Both the position numbers and the translations under genes were made by a program. Under the pieces are notes generated by a model that was given only the letters and a program-made list of their open reading frames with translations, searched no databases and was not told the DNA's origin. A stretch of 64,000 nt of DNA from Tildeniella nuda ZEHNDER 1965/U140 (GTDB lineage: Bacteria > Cyanobacteriota > Cyanobacteriia > Leptolyngbyales > Leptolyngbyaceae): NCBI GenBank assembly GCA_019358895.1, contig JAHHIG010000001.1:124001-188000 (forward strand), given 5' to 3'. Within the stretch, counting starts at the first letter, position 1, and each line of letters starts with the position of its first letter. Positions 33,114 through 41,654 of the stretch are shown here, piece after piece.

Positions 33114-34952
33114 TTAGAAGGTGATATGGTTTTGGTTTGCCAACTTCAGCCGCTCTAGAACCGCATCGACTGAAATTGCGCCCAGTTCACCAGAGGCACG
33201 AGTACGGATACTAAGCGCATTGGCTTCGACTTCCTTTGCACCGACGACTGCCATCACGGGGATTTTGTCTTTTTCAGCGTTGCGAATCAGTTTGCCGAGA
33301 CGATCGCCGCTTGTATCGACCTCTGCCCGCACATCGATCGCCAACATTTGACTGACCACCTCTTTTGCAAACGGAAGCTGCTCTTCACTCACCGCCAGCA
33401 GACGCACCTGGATGGGAGCCAACCACACCGGAAAATCGCCTGCGTATTCTTCAATCAGAATCCCAATGAGCCGTTCGAGAGAACCAAAGGGCGCACGGTG
33501 AATCATGACAGGACGTTTACGGGTGCCATCTTCGGCTACGTACTCCAGGTCAAAGCGTTCGGGTAGGTTGTAATCGACCTGGACGGTGCCCAGTTGCCAT
33601 TCGCGATCGAGCGCATCATTAAACATAAAATCCAGCTTTGGACCGTAGAATGCCGCTTCGCCAATGCCTTCAAAGTGCTCCATACCAATCTTTTCGACCG
33701 CTTGACGGATGGCACTTTGGGCTTTTTCCCACGCCTCATCAGAGCCAATGTACTTATCAGAGTCAGGGTCACGAAAGCTCAGACGTGCCCGAAACGAATT
33801 GCCCAGTTGCAATGCCTGAAACACCGACTGAATCAGATCCACCACCTTAAGAAATTCGTCCTCAAGCTGCTCTGGAGTGACAAATAAATGAGCATCATCT
33901 TGCGTAAAGCCGCGCACCCGCGTTAAGCCACCCAGTTCGCCCGACTGCTCATAGCGGTAAACAGTGCCAAACTCTGCCAATCGCATGGGCAGTTCCCGAT
34001 ACGATCGCAGTTCGCTTTTATAAATCTGAATATGAAAGGGGCAGTTCATCGGCTTGAGCACAAAGCCTTGCTCCAATGCTGCTGACTCTGCATCCTCTGC
34101 CATGAGCGGAAACATATCTTCCTTATATTTTTGCCAGTGTCCGGAGGTCTTGAACAGATCGACACGGGAAATATTAGGAGTCACGACGGGCAAGTAGCCC
34201 CGTTTGAGTTGTTCTTTTTGCAGAAATTCTTGGAGGGTCGATCGCAGCACCGTTCCTTTCGGTGTCCACAATGGCAAACCGGGTCCAACCAGATCTGAAA
34301 AGATGAAAAGTCCCAGTTCTTTGCCTAGCTTGCGGTGATCGCGCCGGAGTGCCTCTTCTTTGCGCCGCTTGTATTCCGCCAACTGTTCGGGCGTTTCCCA
34401 GGCAGTGCCATAGATGCGCTGGAGTTGGGCTTTAGTTTCATCGCCGCGCCAGTAAGCGCCAGCCACACTTTCTAGCTCGATCGCGTCTGGCTTCAAATCG
34501 GCAGTGTTCTCTACATGCGGACCCGCGCACAAATCCCACCACTGGTCGCCCAGGTGATAAAGCGTGATTGGCTCTTCTAGCCCTTCCAAAATTTCAAGTT
34601 TGTAGGGTTCGTTGATTGCCTGAATGCGGCGCTTTGCCTCGTCCCGGCTCACTTCTTCCCGAATCACAGGCAGCTTGCGGTTGATGATCTTCGTCATCTC
34701 CTTTTTAATCGCCTTCAGATCCTTCTCAGTAAATGGCTCTGGACTGTCGAAGTCGTAGTAGAAGCCGTTTTCGATCCAGGGTCCGATCGTCACCTGCGCT
34801 TTGGGGAACAACTTCTGCACCGCCATTGCCATCACATGAGAAACGGTATGGCGAATCTTTTGCAGCGGTACCGATTCGCTGGTGCGAGGCAAATGAATTT
34901 TTTCGGGCAGATCGTCGTCGGGGGAGGCGGAGAACGGCATAGGAGATGGCAT
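33114..34952 (-). CDS. thrS: Threonyl-tRNA synthetase ThrS
   Basis: ThrS charges tRNA-Thr. The start at 34952 (MPSPMPFSASPDDDLPE) gives 612 residues; a start at 35006 would add 18. Like other cyanobacterial enzymes it lacks the N-terminal TGS domain. It begins with the editing domain, where HTVSHVMAMAVQKLFP carries the zinc-type histidines, and includes LCAGPHV near residue 165. The class II catalytic core follows, with motif 2 RLAEFGTVYRYEQSGELGG, the zinc ligand cysteine in LKPMNCPFHIQIYKS, and motif 3 MIHRAPFGSLERLIGILIEE. The last 100 residues form the anticodon-binding domain. Upstream I saw no T-box leader. Confidence 0.96.
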   Translation of the reverse strand: MPSPMPFSASPDDDLPEKIHLPRTSESVPLQKIRHTVSHVMAMAVQKLFPKAQVTIGPWIENGFYYDFDSPEPFTEKDLKAIKKEMTKIINRKLPVIREEVSRDEAKRRIQAINEPYKLEILEGLEEPITLYHLGDQWWDLCAGPHVENTADLKPDAIELESVAGAYWRGDETKAQLQRIYGTAWETPEQLAEYKRRKEEALRRDHRKLGKELGLFIFSDLVGPGLPLWTPKGTVLRSTLQEFLQKEQLKRGYLPVVTPNISRVDLFKTSGHWQKYKEDMFPLMAEDAESAALEQGFVLKPMNCPFHIQIYKSELRSYRELPMRLAEFGTVYRYEQSGELGGLTRVRGFTQDDAHLFVTPEQLEDEFLKVVDLIQSVFQALQLGNSFRARLSFRDPDSDKYIGSDEAWEKAQSAIRQAVEKIGMEHFEGIGEAAFYGPKLDFMFNDALDREWQLGTVQVDYNLPERFDLEYVAEDGTRKRPVMIHRAPFGSLERLIGILIEEYAGDFPVWLAPIQVRLLAVSEEQLPFAKEVVSQMLAIDVRAEVDTSGDRLGKLIRNAEKDKIPVMAVVGAKEVEANALSIRTRASGELGAISVDAVLERLKLANQNHITF

Positions 34953-35229
34953 CGAGACAATAGACACTAGAGGGCGAGCAGCAGACGGACAAGCGTCGCA
35001 CATCAATCAAAGCATGATCGGAATGCAGCAAACTCTAGACAGATCTAGTCTAAAGTCCGGTGCTGCAAGTCCACATCGCTAGCTAAGACTACAACCTCTA
35101 TCTTACTGAATCTTATTGATCCCCTCTTAGGGCTGATGATTTTGCGTTACTTAAATCTATGTAAAGAAGGGTTGCGAACCTGAGAAAGCGCTAAAATGGG
35201 AAGATGGATACAATAAGTCAGTTTTAGTA

Positions 35230-35559
35230 ATGTTTGATTCCAATTCATCCAACTCAGACTTGCTCCGATCGATCCTGGAGCCGCTGTTAGAAGACTTTCA
35301 GTACTGGTTCGACCGATCACAACTGCTCTTAGAAACAGAAACGCTCTCTTTTTTGAGCGCTGAGAAACGTGCGGAACTGCTGGCACGAGTCGCCATAGCA
35401 CAACGAGAAGTGAGCACGGCACAGATGCTTCTTAAAGCAACTGATGGGCAGGTTGGCGTTGAGACAGCCGTGATGAAACCCTGGCACGATCTCGTAGCAG
35501 AATGTTGGCAAGTCGCTGTACGCTTTCGGCTTCAAGAGTCCGGCGAGAAGCAACTGTAA
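35230..35559 (+). CDS. DUF2605 family cyanobacterial protein
   Basis: The 109-residue protein begins MFDSNSSNSDLLRSILEPLL and contains EDFQYWFDRSQLLLETETLS and AVMKPWHDLVAECWQVAVRF, which are hallmarks of DUF2605, a family restricted to cyanobacteria. Predicted structure is all-helical and cytoplasmic. It lies 173 bp before a DUF2973 gene on the same strand. The two families are neighbours in many cyanobacteria, so a shared role is likely although unknown. The GTPase gene that follows belongs to the same co-directional group. Confidence 0.8.
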   Translation: MFDSNSSNSDLLRSILEPLLEDFQYWFDRSQLLLETETLSFLSAEKRAELLARVAIAQREVSTAQMLLKATDGQVGVETAVMKPWHDLVAECWQVAVRFRLQESGEKQL

Positions 35560-35731
35560 CTGACCGTAGAGCTGAGCCACATTTGAGCTGCTAAGTAGCA
35601 TCATGAAGTGACGCTCTGATTCACGTCTGCTGGTTTGGTTGAGCGATCGTTGAGTACCTGAAATTTTAAGCATCCATAAAAACGCACTGATGTAGCCCTT
35701 ACTTAAGGCTGCTAATCCTGAGGAAACCCCT

Positions 35732-36067
35732 ATGATCCTACATTTGCTTTACATTATTGCCTTTACAACGCTTGCTTTCCTTGCGGTCGGAAACTTGATT
35801 CGGAATTTGATGACTCTGGGTGTAGAATCGCAGCGCAGTCAAGCGCCTAGAAACTGGGCAATGGGTGATCCGCAGGCAGCAGGAGCAGGACGGTTGCGGA
35901 TGGTACCGCATCCAGAACTCCTGGACACAGCCGGGAATGTGATCAACGAGCCGCTTCTAGTCATGCGATCGATGAGCGTCGAAGATGCACGCGAACAGCT
36001 AGATGCCCTCTACGAATCTTCACCAGGGGCAAATGCGTCAGGCGGCGATCGTCGTGACGAGACCTGA
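35732..36067 (+). CDS. DUF2973 family cyanobacterial membrane protein
   Basis: The 111-residue protein has one N-terminal transmembrane helix (LHLLYIIAFTTLAFLAVGNL, residues 3 to 22) and a cytoplasmic part with HPELLDTAGNVINEPLLVMR. These are the core features of DUF2973, whose consensus includes a PHPEx(L/F)D-type motif. The C-terminal tail is low complexity. It sits between the DUF2605 gene and the GTPase gene, all on the plus strand. The role is unknown. The usual family length is about 100 residues, so it is complete. Confidence 0.82.
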   Translation: MILHLLYIIAFTTLAFLAVGNLIRNLMTLGVESQRSQAPRNWAMGDPQAAGAGRLRMVPHPELLDTAGNVINEPLLVMRSMSVEDAREQLDALYESSPGANASGGDRRDET

Positions 36068-36179
36068 TCGGTGGCAGCGTTCTAGATCTGCTTGACTGCC
36101 ATGTCAATCATTGGGTGGTGTACCCACACACAATTTGGAATTATTGTAAGGATGTACACCTACTCATTGTTAGACATTC

Positions 36180-37523
36180 ATGTCTGAGCCATCTGAGGTA
36201 CAGCCTTCAGACGTTTCCCACAAGCCGCATGAAGAAACTGCGATCGTTTCTGTTGAACCGACCAGCGAAAACATCGATCGTAAATCGTCTGCGCTAGAAG
36301 CGTGGGGCACCTTGAATGAACAGTTGGGCGGCTGGAAGCGATTCGCTCCTGTTCAGTGGCTTACAACGACGCTAACATCCTGGTTTAGCGTTAGCGAGGC
36401 TGAGGTCGTTGAGATTTTAGAGCAGGTACGGTCAGAATTGCCGACGACCGAAGCGCTCATGGTGGGCAAACCACAAGCGGGAAAAAGCTCGATCGTTCGT
36501 GGTCTTACTGGAGTTTCAGCCGAAATCGTGGGTCAGGGTTTTCGACCCCATACGCAGCACACACAGCGCTATAGCTATCCGACCAACGACCTGCCGCTAC
36601 TCATCTTTACTGATACAGTTGGTCTAGGCGATGTGTCTCAAGAAACAGGGGCGATCGTGCAAGAACTCGTGAGCGAACTCCAACCTGATGAGAACCGCCG
36701 CGCCAGAGTGCTCATTCTCACTGTTAAGATTAACGATTTTGCGACTGATACTCTGCGTCAGATTGCCAGCCAACTTCGCAAGCAGCATCCCGAAGTACCT
36801 TGCCTGCTGGCTGTAACCTCTCTCCACGAGCTTTATCCAGCCGCGCTGAGTGATCATCCTGCTTACCCACCGGATGTTGAAGCAGTCAGCCGAGCCTTTA
36901 CTGCTGTGCAGGAATCGTTTAAAGGTTTGTACGATCGCGCCGTGATGATTGACTTCACCCTAGAAGAAGATGAATTTAACCCAACGTTCTACGGTTTAGA
37001 GCCATTAGTCAACGCACTGGCAGATTTATTGCCCGAAGCGGAGGCTCGCACCATGCATCAACTTCTAAATGACGGTGCCGGAGAGCAACTGGGCAACCTT
37101 TATCGGGATGCAGGTCGCCGTTACATTTTACCGTTTGCAATCATGGCAGCAACACTTGCCGCTGTCCCGTTGCCTTTTGCCACAATGCCCGTACTGACGG
37201 CGTTACAAGTTTCCTTAGTCGGTCTTTTAGGGCAACTTTACGGACAAACACTGTCTCCGTCACAAGCGGGTGGAGTCGTCAGCGCGATCGGGGGTGGTTT
37301 TTTGGCACAGGCGATCGGGCGTGAGCTGATCAAATTCATCCCTGGCTTTGGTAGCGTCATTGCCGCATCATGGGCAGGTGCTTACACTTGGGCACTCGGC
37401 GAAGCTGCCTGCGTGTACTTTGGTGACCTGATGGGTGGTAAAAAACCTGACCCAAGACGGATTCAGCAAGCGATGAACGAATCCTTTACAGCCGCGAAAG
37501 AGCGCTTTAAGCAGAAAAGCTAA
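36180..37523 (+). CDS. Membrane-associated GTPase with DUF697 domain
   Basis: The 447-residue protein combines a GTPase domain with a DUF697 membrane domain. G1 is MVGKPQAGKSSIVRGL near residue 96, a switch-region threonine is in HTQHTQRYSY, G3 is FTDTVGLGDVS near 145, and the G4 position is taken by a SLHE-type sequence (LLAVTSLHELYP) instead of NKxD, so guanine specificity may be altered. Residues 315 to 440 form hydrophobic DUF697 segments (LPFAIMAATLAAVPLPFATM, AIGGGFLAQAIGRELIKFIP). Proteins of this kind are related to YcjX/Era-like GTPases thought to act at the membrane. It is downstream of DUF2605 and DUF2973 genes, with an STRR array after its stop. Confidence 0.85.
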   Translation: MSEPSEVQPSDVSHKPHEETAIVSVEPTSENIDRKSSALEAWGTLNEQLGGWKRFAPVQWLTTTLTSWFSVSEAEVVEILEQVRSELPTTEALMVGKPQAGKSSIVRGLTGVSAEIVGQGFRPHTQHTQRYSYPTNDLPLLIFTDTVGLGDVSQETGAIVQELVSELQPDENRRARVLILTVKINDFATDTLRQIASQLRKQHPEVPCLLAVTSLHELYPAALSDHPAYPPDVEAVSRAFTAVQESFKGLYDRAVMIDFTLEEDEFNPTFYGLEPLVNALADLLPEAEARTMHQLLNDGAGEQLGNLYRDAGRRYILPFAIMAATLAAVPLPFATMPVLTALQVSLVGLLGQLYGQTLSPSQAGGVVSAIGGGFLAQAIGRELIKFIPGFGSVIAASWAGAYTWALGEAACVYFGDLMGGKKPDPRRIQQAMNESFTAAKERFKQKS

Positions 37524-37528
37524 GCAGG

Positions 37529-37690
37529 CTATCAGCTATCAGCTATCAGCTATCAGCTATCAGCTATCAGCTATCAGCTATCAGCTATCAGCTATCAGCT
37601 ATCAGCTATCAGCTATCAGCTATCAGCTATCAGCAGTCAGCGGTCAGCGCTGATAGCTGACTGCTGACTGCTGACTGCTGACTGCTGACC
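37529..37690. repeat. STRR array: fifteen CTATCAG heptamers plus inverted heptamers
   Basis: Fifteen perfect tandem copies of the heptamer CTATCAG occupy 37529-37633. They are followed by AGTCAGCGGTCAGCGCTGATAGCTG and four CTGACTG-type heptamers to 37690, in the opposite orientation, so the RNA could fold into a hairpin. The block lies between the convergent stops of the GTPase gene and purB. Short tandemly repeated repetitive (STRR) heptanucleotides are known from cyanobacteria; this is the longest array of the window. Confidence 0.9.
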
Positions 37691-37691
37691 A

Positions 37692-38987
37692 CTAAATCCC
37701 CAGGCGTTGATAAATTTGGTCGAGGTGCTTGAGATGGTGCTGCGGATCAAAACACCCTTCAACCTCCTCGGCAGAAAGGTATTTGGCAACACGATCGTCC
37801 TGGCTGATCAGAGCACGAAAATCGCCATCAGGTTTGTTCCAGGCTTGATGAGCACAGGCTTGCACGACGGTGTAGGCATCTTCACGGCTCATCCCTTTTT
37901 CAACCAGCGTTAACAGCACACGCTGACTGAAGACAACGCCGCCGTAGAGGTTCATGTTGCGCGTCATATTTTGGGGATAGACGAGCAGATTTTTCACCAG
38001 GTCGGTGATTTCGACCAGCATGAAATGGGTCAGAATGCAGGCATCCGGTAAGATAACGCGCTCAGCGGCACTGTGAGAAATATCGCGTTCGTGCCAGAGC
38101 GCTACGTTTTCTAAAGCAGTGCTGGCGTGACTGCGAACCACTCGCGCCATTCCAGTCAAGCGTTCCGATCGAATGGGGTTACGTTTGTGCGGCATAGCAG
38201 AGGAGCCTTTCTGCCCTTTGGCGAAATATTCTTCGACTTCTAAAACATCCGTGCGCTGGAGGTTGCGAATTTCGACGGCAAACCGCTCGATCGACGCTGC
38301 CAGTAACGCTAACGTTTGCACAAATGCAGCATGTCGATCGCGCGAAACCACCTGTGTTGAAGCGGTATCAGGTTCCAACCCAAGATTCTGGCAGGCGATC
38401 GCTTCCACTTGCGGATCAATATTGGCATACGTGCCCACCGCACCGGAGATTTTGCCCACAGCAATGCTGCGCCTTTGTTGGCAGAGGCGATCGCGGTGAC
38501 GCAATACTTCCGCTAACCAGCTAGCCAGCTTAAAGCCAAAGGTGATCGGTTCCGCATGAATGCCGTGTGATCGACCAATCATGATCGTGCTGCGATGCTG
38601 CTGTGCCTGATAGCGAATTGCCTGAATGAGCGACTCTAGCTGTGTCATCAAGACATCCAGACTGGCAACCAACTGGAGCGCCAAAGCCGTATCCAGCACA
38701 TCAGAGCTGGTCAACCCCAGGTGAATGTAGCGTCCCGCATCGCCCACATATTCGTTCACATTCGTTAGAAAGGCGATCATGTCGTGGCGTACTTCTGCCT
38801 CAATCTCCAACACTCGCTTGGGGTCAAAATTTGCCTTCGCCTTAATCTCTGCCACCGCTTCTGCTGGAACGTCTCCAAGTTCTGCCTGTGCCTCGCAGAC
38901 AGCAATTTCGACTTGCAGCCAGGTCTTCAGCTTGTACGTATCAGTCCACAAGTTGCCCATTTCGGGCAGGGTATAACGCTCAATCAA
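37692..38987 (-). CDS. purB: Adenylosuccinate lyase PurB
   Basis: PurB catalyses two fumarate-releasing steps in purine synthesis, from SAICAR to AICAR and from adenylosuccinate to AMP. Starting at a TTG (LIERYTLPEMGNLW) at 38987 gives exactly 431 residues, the usual length. The ATG-initiated frame would add seven atypical residues. Visible motifs are the substrate loop GRSHGIHAEPITFG near residue 140 and the fumarase-superfamily signature GSSAMPHKRNPI near 262 with the catalytic serine. It also has LTSSDVLDTALALQ near 88 and the HERDISHSAAER helix. The gene is transcribed alone, converging on the GTPase gene across an STRR array. Confidence 0.96.
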   Translation of the reverse strand: MIERYTLPEMGNLWTDTYKLKTWLQVEIAVCEAQAELGDVPAEAVAEIKAKANFDPKRVLEIEAEVRHDMIAFLTNVNEYVGDAGRYIHLGLTSSDVLDTALALQLVASLDVLMTQLESLIQAIRYQAQQHRSTIMIGRSHGIHAEPITFGFKLASWLAEVLRHRDRLCQQRRSIAVGKISGAVGTYANIDPQVEAIACQNLGLEPDTASTQVVSRDRHAAFVQTLALLAASIERFAVEIRNLQRTDVLEVEEYFAKGQKGSSAMPHKRNPIRSERLTGMARVVRSHASTALENVALWHERDISHSAAERVILPDACILTHFMLVEITDLVKNLLVYPQNMTRNMNLYGGVVFSQRVLLTLVEKGMSREDAYTVVQACAHQAWNKPDGDFRALISQDDRVAKYLSAEEVEGCFDPQHHLKHLDQIYQRLGI

Positions 38988-39209
38988 GGTTCGTGTCGCA
39001 CAGCACAACGGCTCTATTGTACAACCGTCCTTTAGTGGATGGGTGGATGGAGCCGGACGATCGCCAGTCTCCTCCCAACCAATTTCACAATGTCTTGGTT
39101 AAACATTCGCAAATGGTCATCTACCTTAAGGTAGAGATTGGGTACGTTGTAGCTGGGCGTTTCTCTTGATGAACGTCTGGAAGCATCGGTAGAATCGGGA
39201 GCAACAACC

Positions 39210-39779
39210 ATGCACAGCAACTCTCAACGCAGCGCGATCGCATACTGGAGCAAACAAATAGCAGCGATCGCAAGCTGTACAGGACTGTTGACAGGGCTAT
39301 TGATGACTCATACAGCCTTGACTGCCCGTACGGTAGACGCTGCTCTCGATCGCCCTACCCTCCAAAGCAACGCGCCAGTAGCTACAAGCGTTGTTCGCCT
39401 CGAAATCCATCTCAACCGTCGTCAGGCAATTCTTTACCAGGGCAGCACACTCATCAAACGCTACCCGATTGGCACCGGACGACAAGGTTGGGAAACTCCA
39501 GTCGGAACATTTCAGGTAATGCAAATGAAGCGCAATCCTACCTGGATTAGCCCCTTCACGAATGAACGCATTGCTGCCAATGATCCGAGGAATCCTTTGC
39601 GGGGCTACTGGATTGGCTTCTGGACAAATGGCAGGAACTGGATTGGGTTTCACGGCACACTGAATGCTAGCAGCGTGGGTAAGGCAGCATCTCATGGCTG
39701 CATTCACATGTATGACCGGGACTTGCAAGACCTCTTTGCACAAGTCAGCTTAGGCACTCAGGTTAAAGTCGTACCATAG
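39210..39779 (+). CDS. L,D-transpeptidase (YkuD family), exported
   Basis: This periplasmic enzyme cross-links peptidoglycan or attaches lipoprotein at meso-diaminopimelate. The 189-residue protein has an N-terminal hydrophobic segment (AAIASCTGLLTGLLMTHTAL, residues 13 to 32) as signal peptide or anchor. From residue 63 the YkuD domain runs: LEIHLNRRQAILYQGSTLIK, GRQGWETPVGTFQVMQMKRN, and the active-site motif with histidine and cysteine, GFHGTLNASSVGKAASHGCI followed by HM. The catalytic cysteine is near residue 171. There is no peptidoglycan-binding domain. The gene is divergent from purB with its own upstream region. Confidence 0.92.
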   Translation: MHSNSQRSAIAYWSKQIAAIASCTGLLTGLLMTHTALTARTVDAALDRPTLQSNAPVATSVVRLEIHLNRRQAILYQGSTLIKRYPIGTGRQGWETPVGTFQVMQMKRNPTWISPFTNERIAANDPRNPLRGYWIGFWTNGRNWIGFHGTLNASSVGKAASHGCIHMYDRDLQDLFAQVSLGTQVKVVP

Positions 39780-39922
39780 GATCGCTTAGCCGTGGTGAAC
39801 CACCATTCTCCTTGCTGAAAAGCGCGTCGCTAAAGTATCTGAAAGGCTCTCAAATATTGAACGACAGCCTTGCTTTCAACCATTGTCGTTAAAGCCGATG
39901 GAGTCTTAGGAAGAGCGTATAG

Positions 39923-40195
39923 ATGAATATAGTCAAAGGGTTACTGGGGCTGGGGTTGCTGGCGATCGTCATTTATGCAGGTTTCGCCAAACTCCCCTTG
40001 TGGAGCTTGCCACTTTTAGCCCTACTGTTCACCGCCGCTTATATCCACGGCAAATGATACCTGTGGCGAGACCTGTTTCAACAACGAAAGCTCAAACTCT
40101 ATCAATCCCTGCTCATTACCTATTTGATTCAAGTCGTTGTCGTGGGTCTCTTCTATTTGCTTGGTAGCGAAGTGGCACACTTGTTCGATCGGTGA
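39923..40195 (+). pseudogene. Small membrane protein gene interrupted by an in-frame TGA
   Basis: From the ATG at 39923 the frame encodes 44 residues (MNIVKGLLGLGLLAIVIYAG and so on), with two hydrophobic segments, and stops at TGA 40055-40057. In the same frame, without gap, 45 more sense codons follow (YLWRDLFQQRKLKLYQSLLI with a third hydrophobic segment VVVVGLFYLLG) to TGA at 40193. Read through, it is a coherent 90-residue three-helix membrane protein, and TGA may replace a TGG tryptophan. Either the gene is disabled by one substitution, the base is a sequencing error, or two short peptides are made. I do not recognise the family. Confidence 0.6.
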
Positions 40196-40354
40196 TCATC
40201 TTCTCACTCAATCTTCGTTGAACTAGAAACGGCTGAGAGTTTGTTAAGGGCATTAATCTCAATCGATTAGCAGAATGTGCCGCGATCTAATCTAGATTTC
40301 AGGTAGTAAAAACATTAAGAAGCTTCACGCATAAACTAGCCTTGGCGCTATCAG

Positions 40355-41119
40355 TTATGCTGCCAACATTTGTCTAAACTCATCAAACCCAATATCGTAG
40401 ATTGCCTGCACATTTTCATGTAAGGCAAGAAGTACATTCATCATACTAGGGTATATATGTACTGTATAGGACACTGGGTAACTGAAATCGAGCTTCCTCA
40501 CTTGATCAAGAAAATCATTAGCATTAGATAGATCATGTTCTACGGTTTTTATAGTAGAACCAATCGAATATGGAAAAGATTGATGGAGATTAATATTGTT
40601 AAACCTATCAGAGTAAAATTTTAATACCTTTTTCAACACATTGTTCTTTACACGAACACTTCTATCTTGATCAATTAGCACATAAGCTTGCAGTTGTAGA
40701 ATTTGAGAGAAACTATAAATTTTAATACGTTTCTTACCTCCGCCTTTTTCTAAAAAAGGTACAACCATTTTTTCTTGTTCTAAGTAGCGCAATTGCTTGA
40801 AGCTAATTCTTGTTAGTTTACGAGCTGTATTTCTGTCAAATTTGTCATCGATATTGAACGCAGTTTGGCGACCTTTTGAGTCTGATATAGAAACATCTCC
40901 GAGGCTAACGTCAGGGATTGGTTGATAAACTTCCCAATGCAGTAATTCATGCTGTTTTTGTCGAGCTTCCTCCCAAGAACTAGCCTCAATAATGCTAACG
41001 AGCTTGGCATCTTCATCTAGGAAAGCTCGAGCACTTTCATTAGTCGATGGAAAAAAGTCATAGCTACCATCGCCATTAACCCATAATTCGTAAGTTACCT
41101 GCTCTGCAATGGAAGTCAT
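40355..41119 (-). CDS. AT-rich gene for a protein with a central MerR-like HTH
   Basis: The function is unknown. The start at 41119 (MTSIAEQVTYELWVNGDGSY) gives 254 residues. Residues 1 to 75 look like a small alpha/beta domain. Residues 105 to 150 contain KLTRISFKQLRYLEQEKMVV, KKRIKIYSFSQILQLQAYVL, the pattern of a MerR-type winged helix-turn-helix in which the recognition helix is followed by a wing. Residues 170 to 254 are helical, with VLLALHENVQAIYDIGFDEF at the end. The gene and its upstream partner are noticeably richer in A and T than their neighbours, which suggests recent transfer. The pair is probably one operon, gap 10 bp. A regulator of the pair is a reasonable guess. Confidence 0.6.
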   Translation of the reverse strand: MTSIAEQVTYELWVNGDGSYDFFPSTNESARAFLDEDAKLVSIIEASSWEEARQKQHELLHWEVYQPIPDVSLGDVSISDSKGRQTAFNIDDKFDRNTARKLTRISFKQLRYLEQEKMVVPFLEKGGGKKRIKIYSFSQILQLQAYVLIDQDRSVRVKNNVLKKVLKFYSDRFNNINLHQSFPYSIGSTIKTVEHDLSNANDFLDQVRKLDFSYPVSYTVHIYPSMMNVLLALHENVQAIYDIGFDEFRQMLAA

Positions 41120-41129
41120 ACAACAGCTA

Positions 41130-41459
41130 TTATTTAGAGTCTGGTACAAAGGCTCTACCCGTAATTACCTCTATATCAAGCCGTATGTTAGAACGCTCTC
41201 TTGAACGGTTTGGGAAAGTTTTGCTGACTGGTGCATCAACACCACCTGCCCTTGCCACACGATCTATATAATCTCTTACCTGCCGAAATGCCTCCTCCCG
41301 CCCCTCTTTTTCCTTTGAAGTAAGACCTCCCTCCAGTGTATCTACTTTTTGTTGTCCTTCATCTCTGGTAAGCGGAGTCTTCTGTGCCCAAGGACAAGAC
41401 TTTTCTACTCCACCCCCCTGAGCTTGTACTCGCCCTCTGTGAGCAGTTCCTCTTTCCAT
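41130..41459 (-). CDS. Conserved-looking small protein of unknown function
   Basis: The 109-residue product starts MERGTAHRGRVQAQGGGVEK and contains CPWAQKTPLTRDEGQQKVD (near residue 22), AFRQVRDYIDRVARAGGVDA (about 58 to 77), and a C-terminal NIRLDIEVITGRAFV beta pair. The GTAHRGRVQAQGGG and GGVDAPVSKTFP pieces look like a conserved family that I believe occurs in other cyanobacteria, but I cannot name its function. The gene precedes the HTH protein gene by 10 bp. The two form an AT-rich block between the broken membrane-protein gene and the duplicated dnaN tail. A possibility is a toxin-antitoxin or modification pair; nothing in the sequence proves it. Confidence 0.55.
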   Translation of the reverse strand: MERGTAHRGRVQAQGGGVEKSCPWAQKTPLTRDEGQQKVDTLEGGLTSKEKEGREEAFRQVRDYIDRVARAGGVDAPVSKTFPNRSRERSNIRLDIEVITGRAFVPDSK

Positions 41460-41549
41460 TATTTTTTGAAAAAATTATAACTTGGGTTAGGTTCTAACCG
41501 AATGTTAGAAGCTCCTCCTTTCGAGATCGTGGACGTATTGATGCGTCTT

Positions 41550-41654
41550 TTACGATCGCACCTGCACAGGCATCACGAGGTAAGTCATTTTGATGCTACC
41601 GAGAGGAGTGACGATCGCCGGACTCATGACAGTATTGAGCTGAATCTGAATCTC
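41550..41654 (-). pseudogene. Duplicated 3' end of dnaN
   Basis: Reverse translation gives 34 residues followed by TAA: EIQIQLNTVMSPAIVTPLGS and then IKMTYLVMPVQVRS. The real dnaN at 42258-43433 ends with the same residues except two (AT in place of VM). At DNA level about 82 percent of the 105 bp match the dnaN end at 42258-42362. Homology stops exactly at the TGA of the adjacent Uma2 gene. The fragment has no start or promoter and is a remnant; most differences are silent, which suggests a related dnaN from another strain as source of one copy. Confidence 0.85.

Noticed and set aside
35007-35229. T-box or other leader upstream of thrS
   Set aside because: No T-box sequence and no tRNA-like structure was recognised in the region.
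40055-40057. TGA as selenocysteine codon
   Set aside because: No selenocysteine insertion structure was seen, cyanobacteria of this type usually lack the pathway, and the context fits a Trp codon changed by one base.
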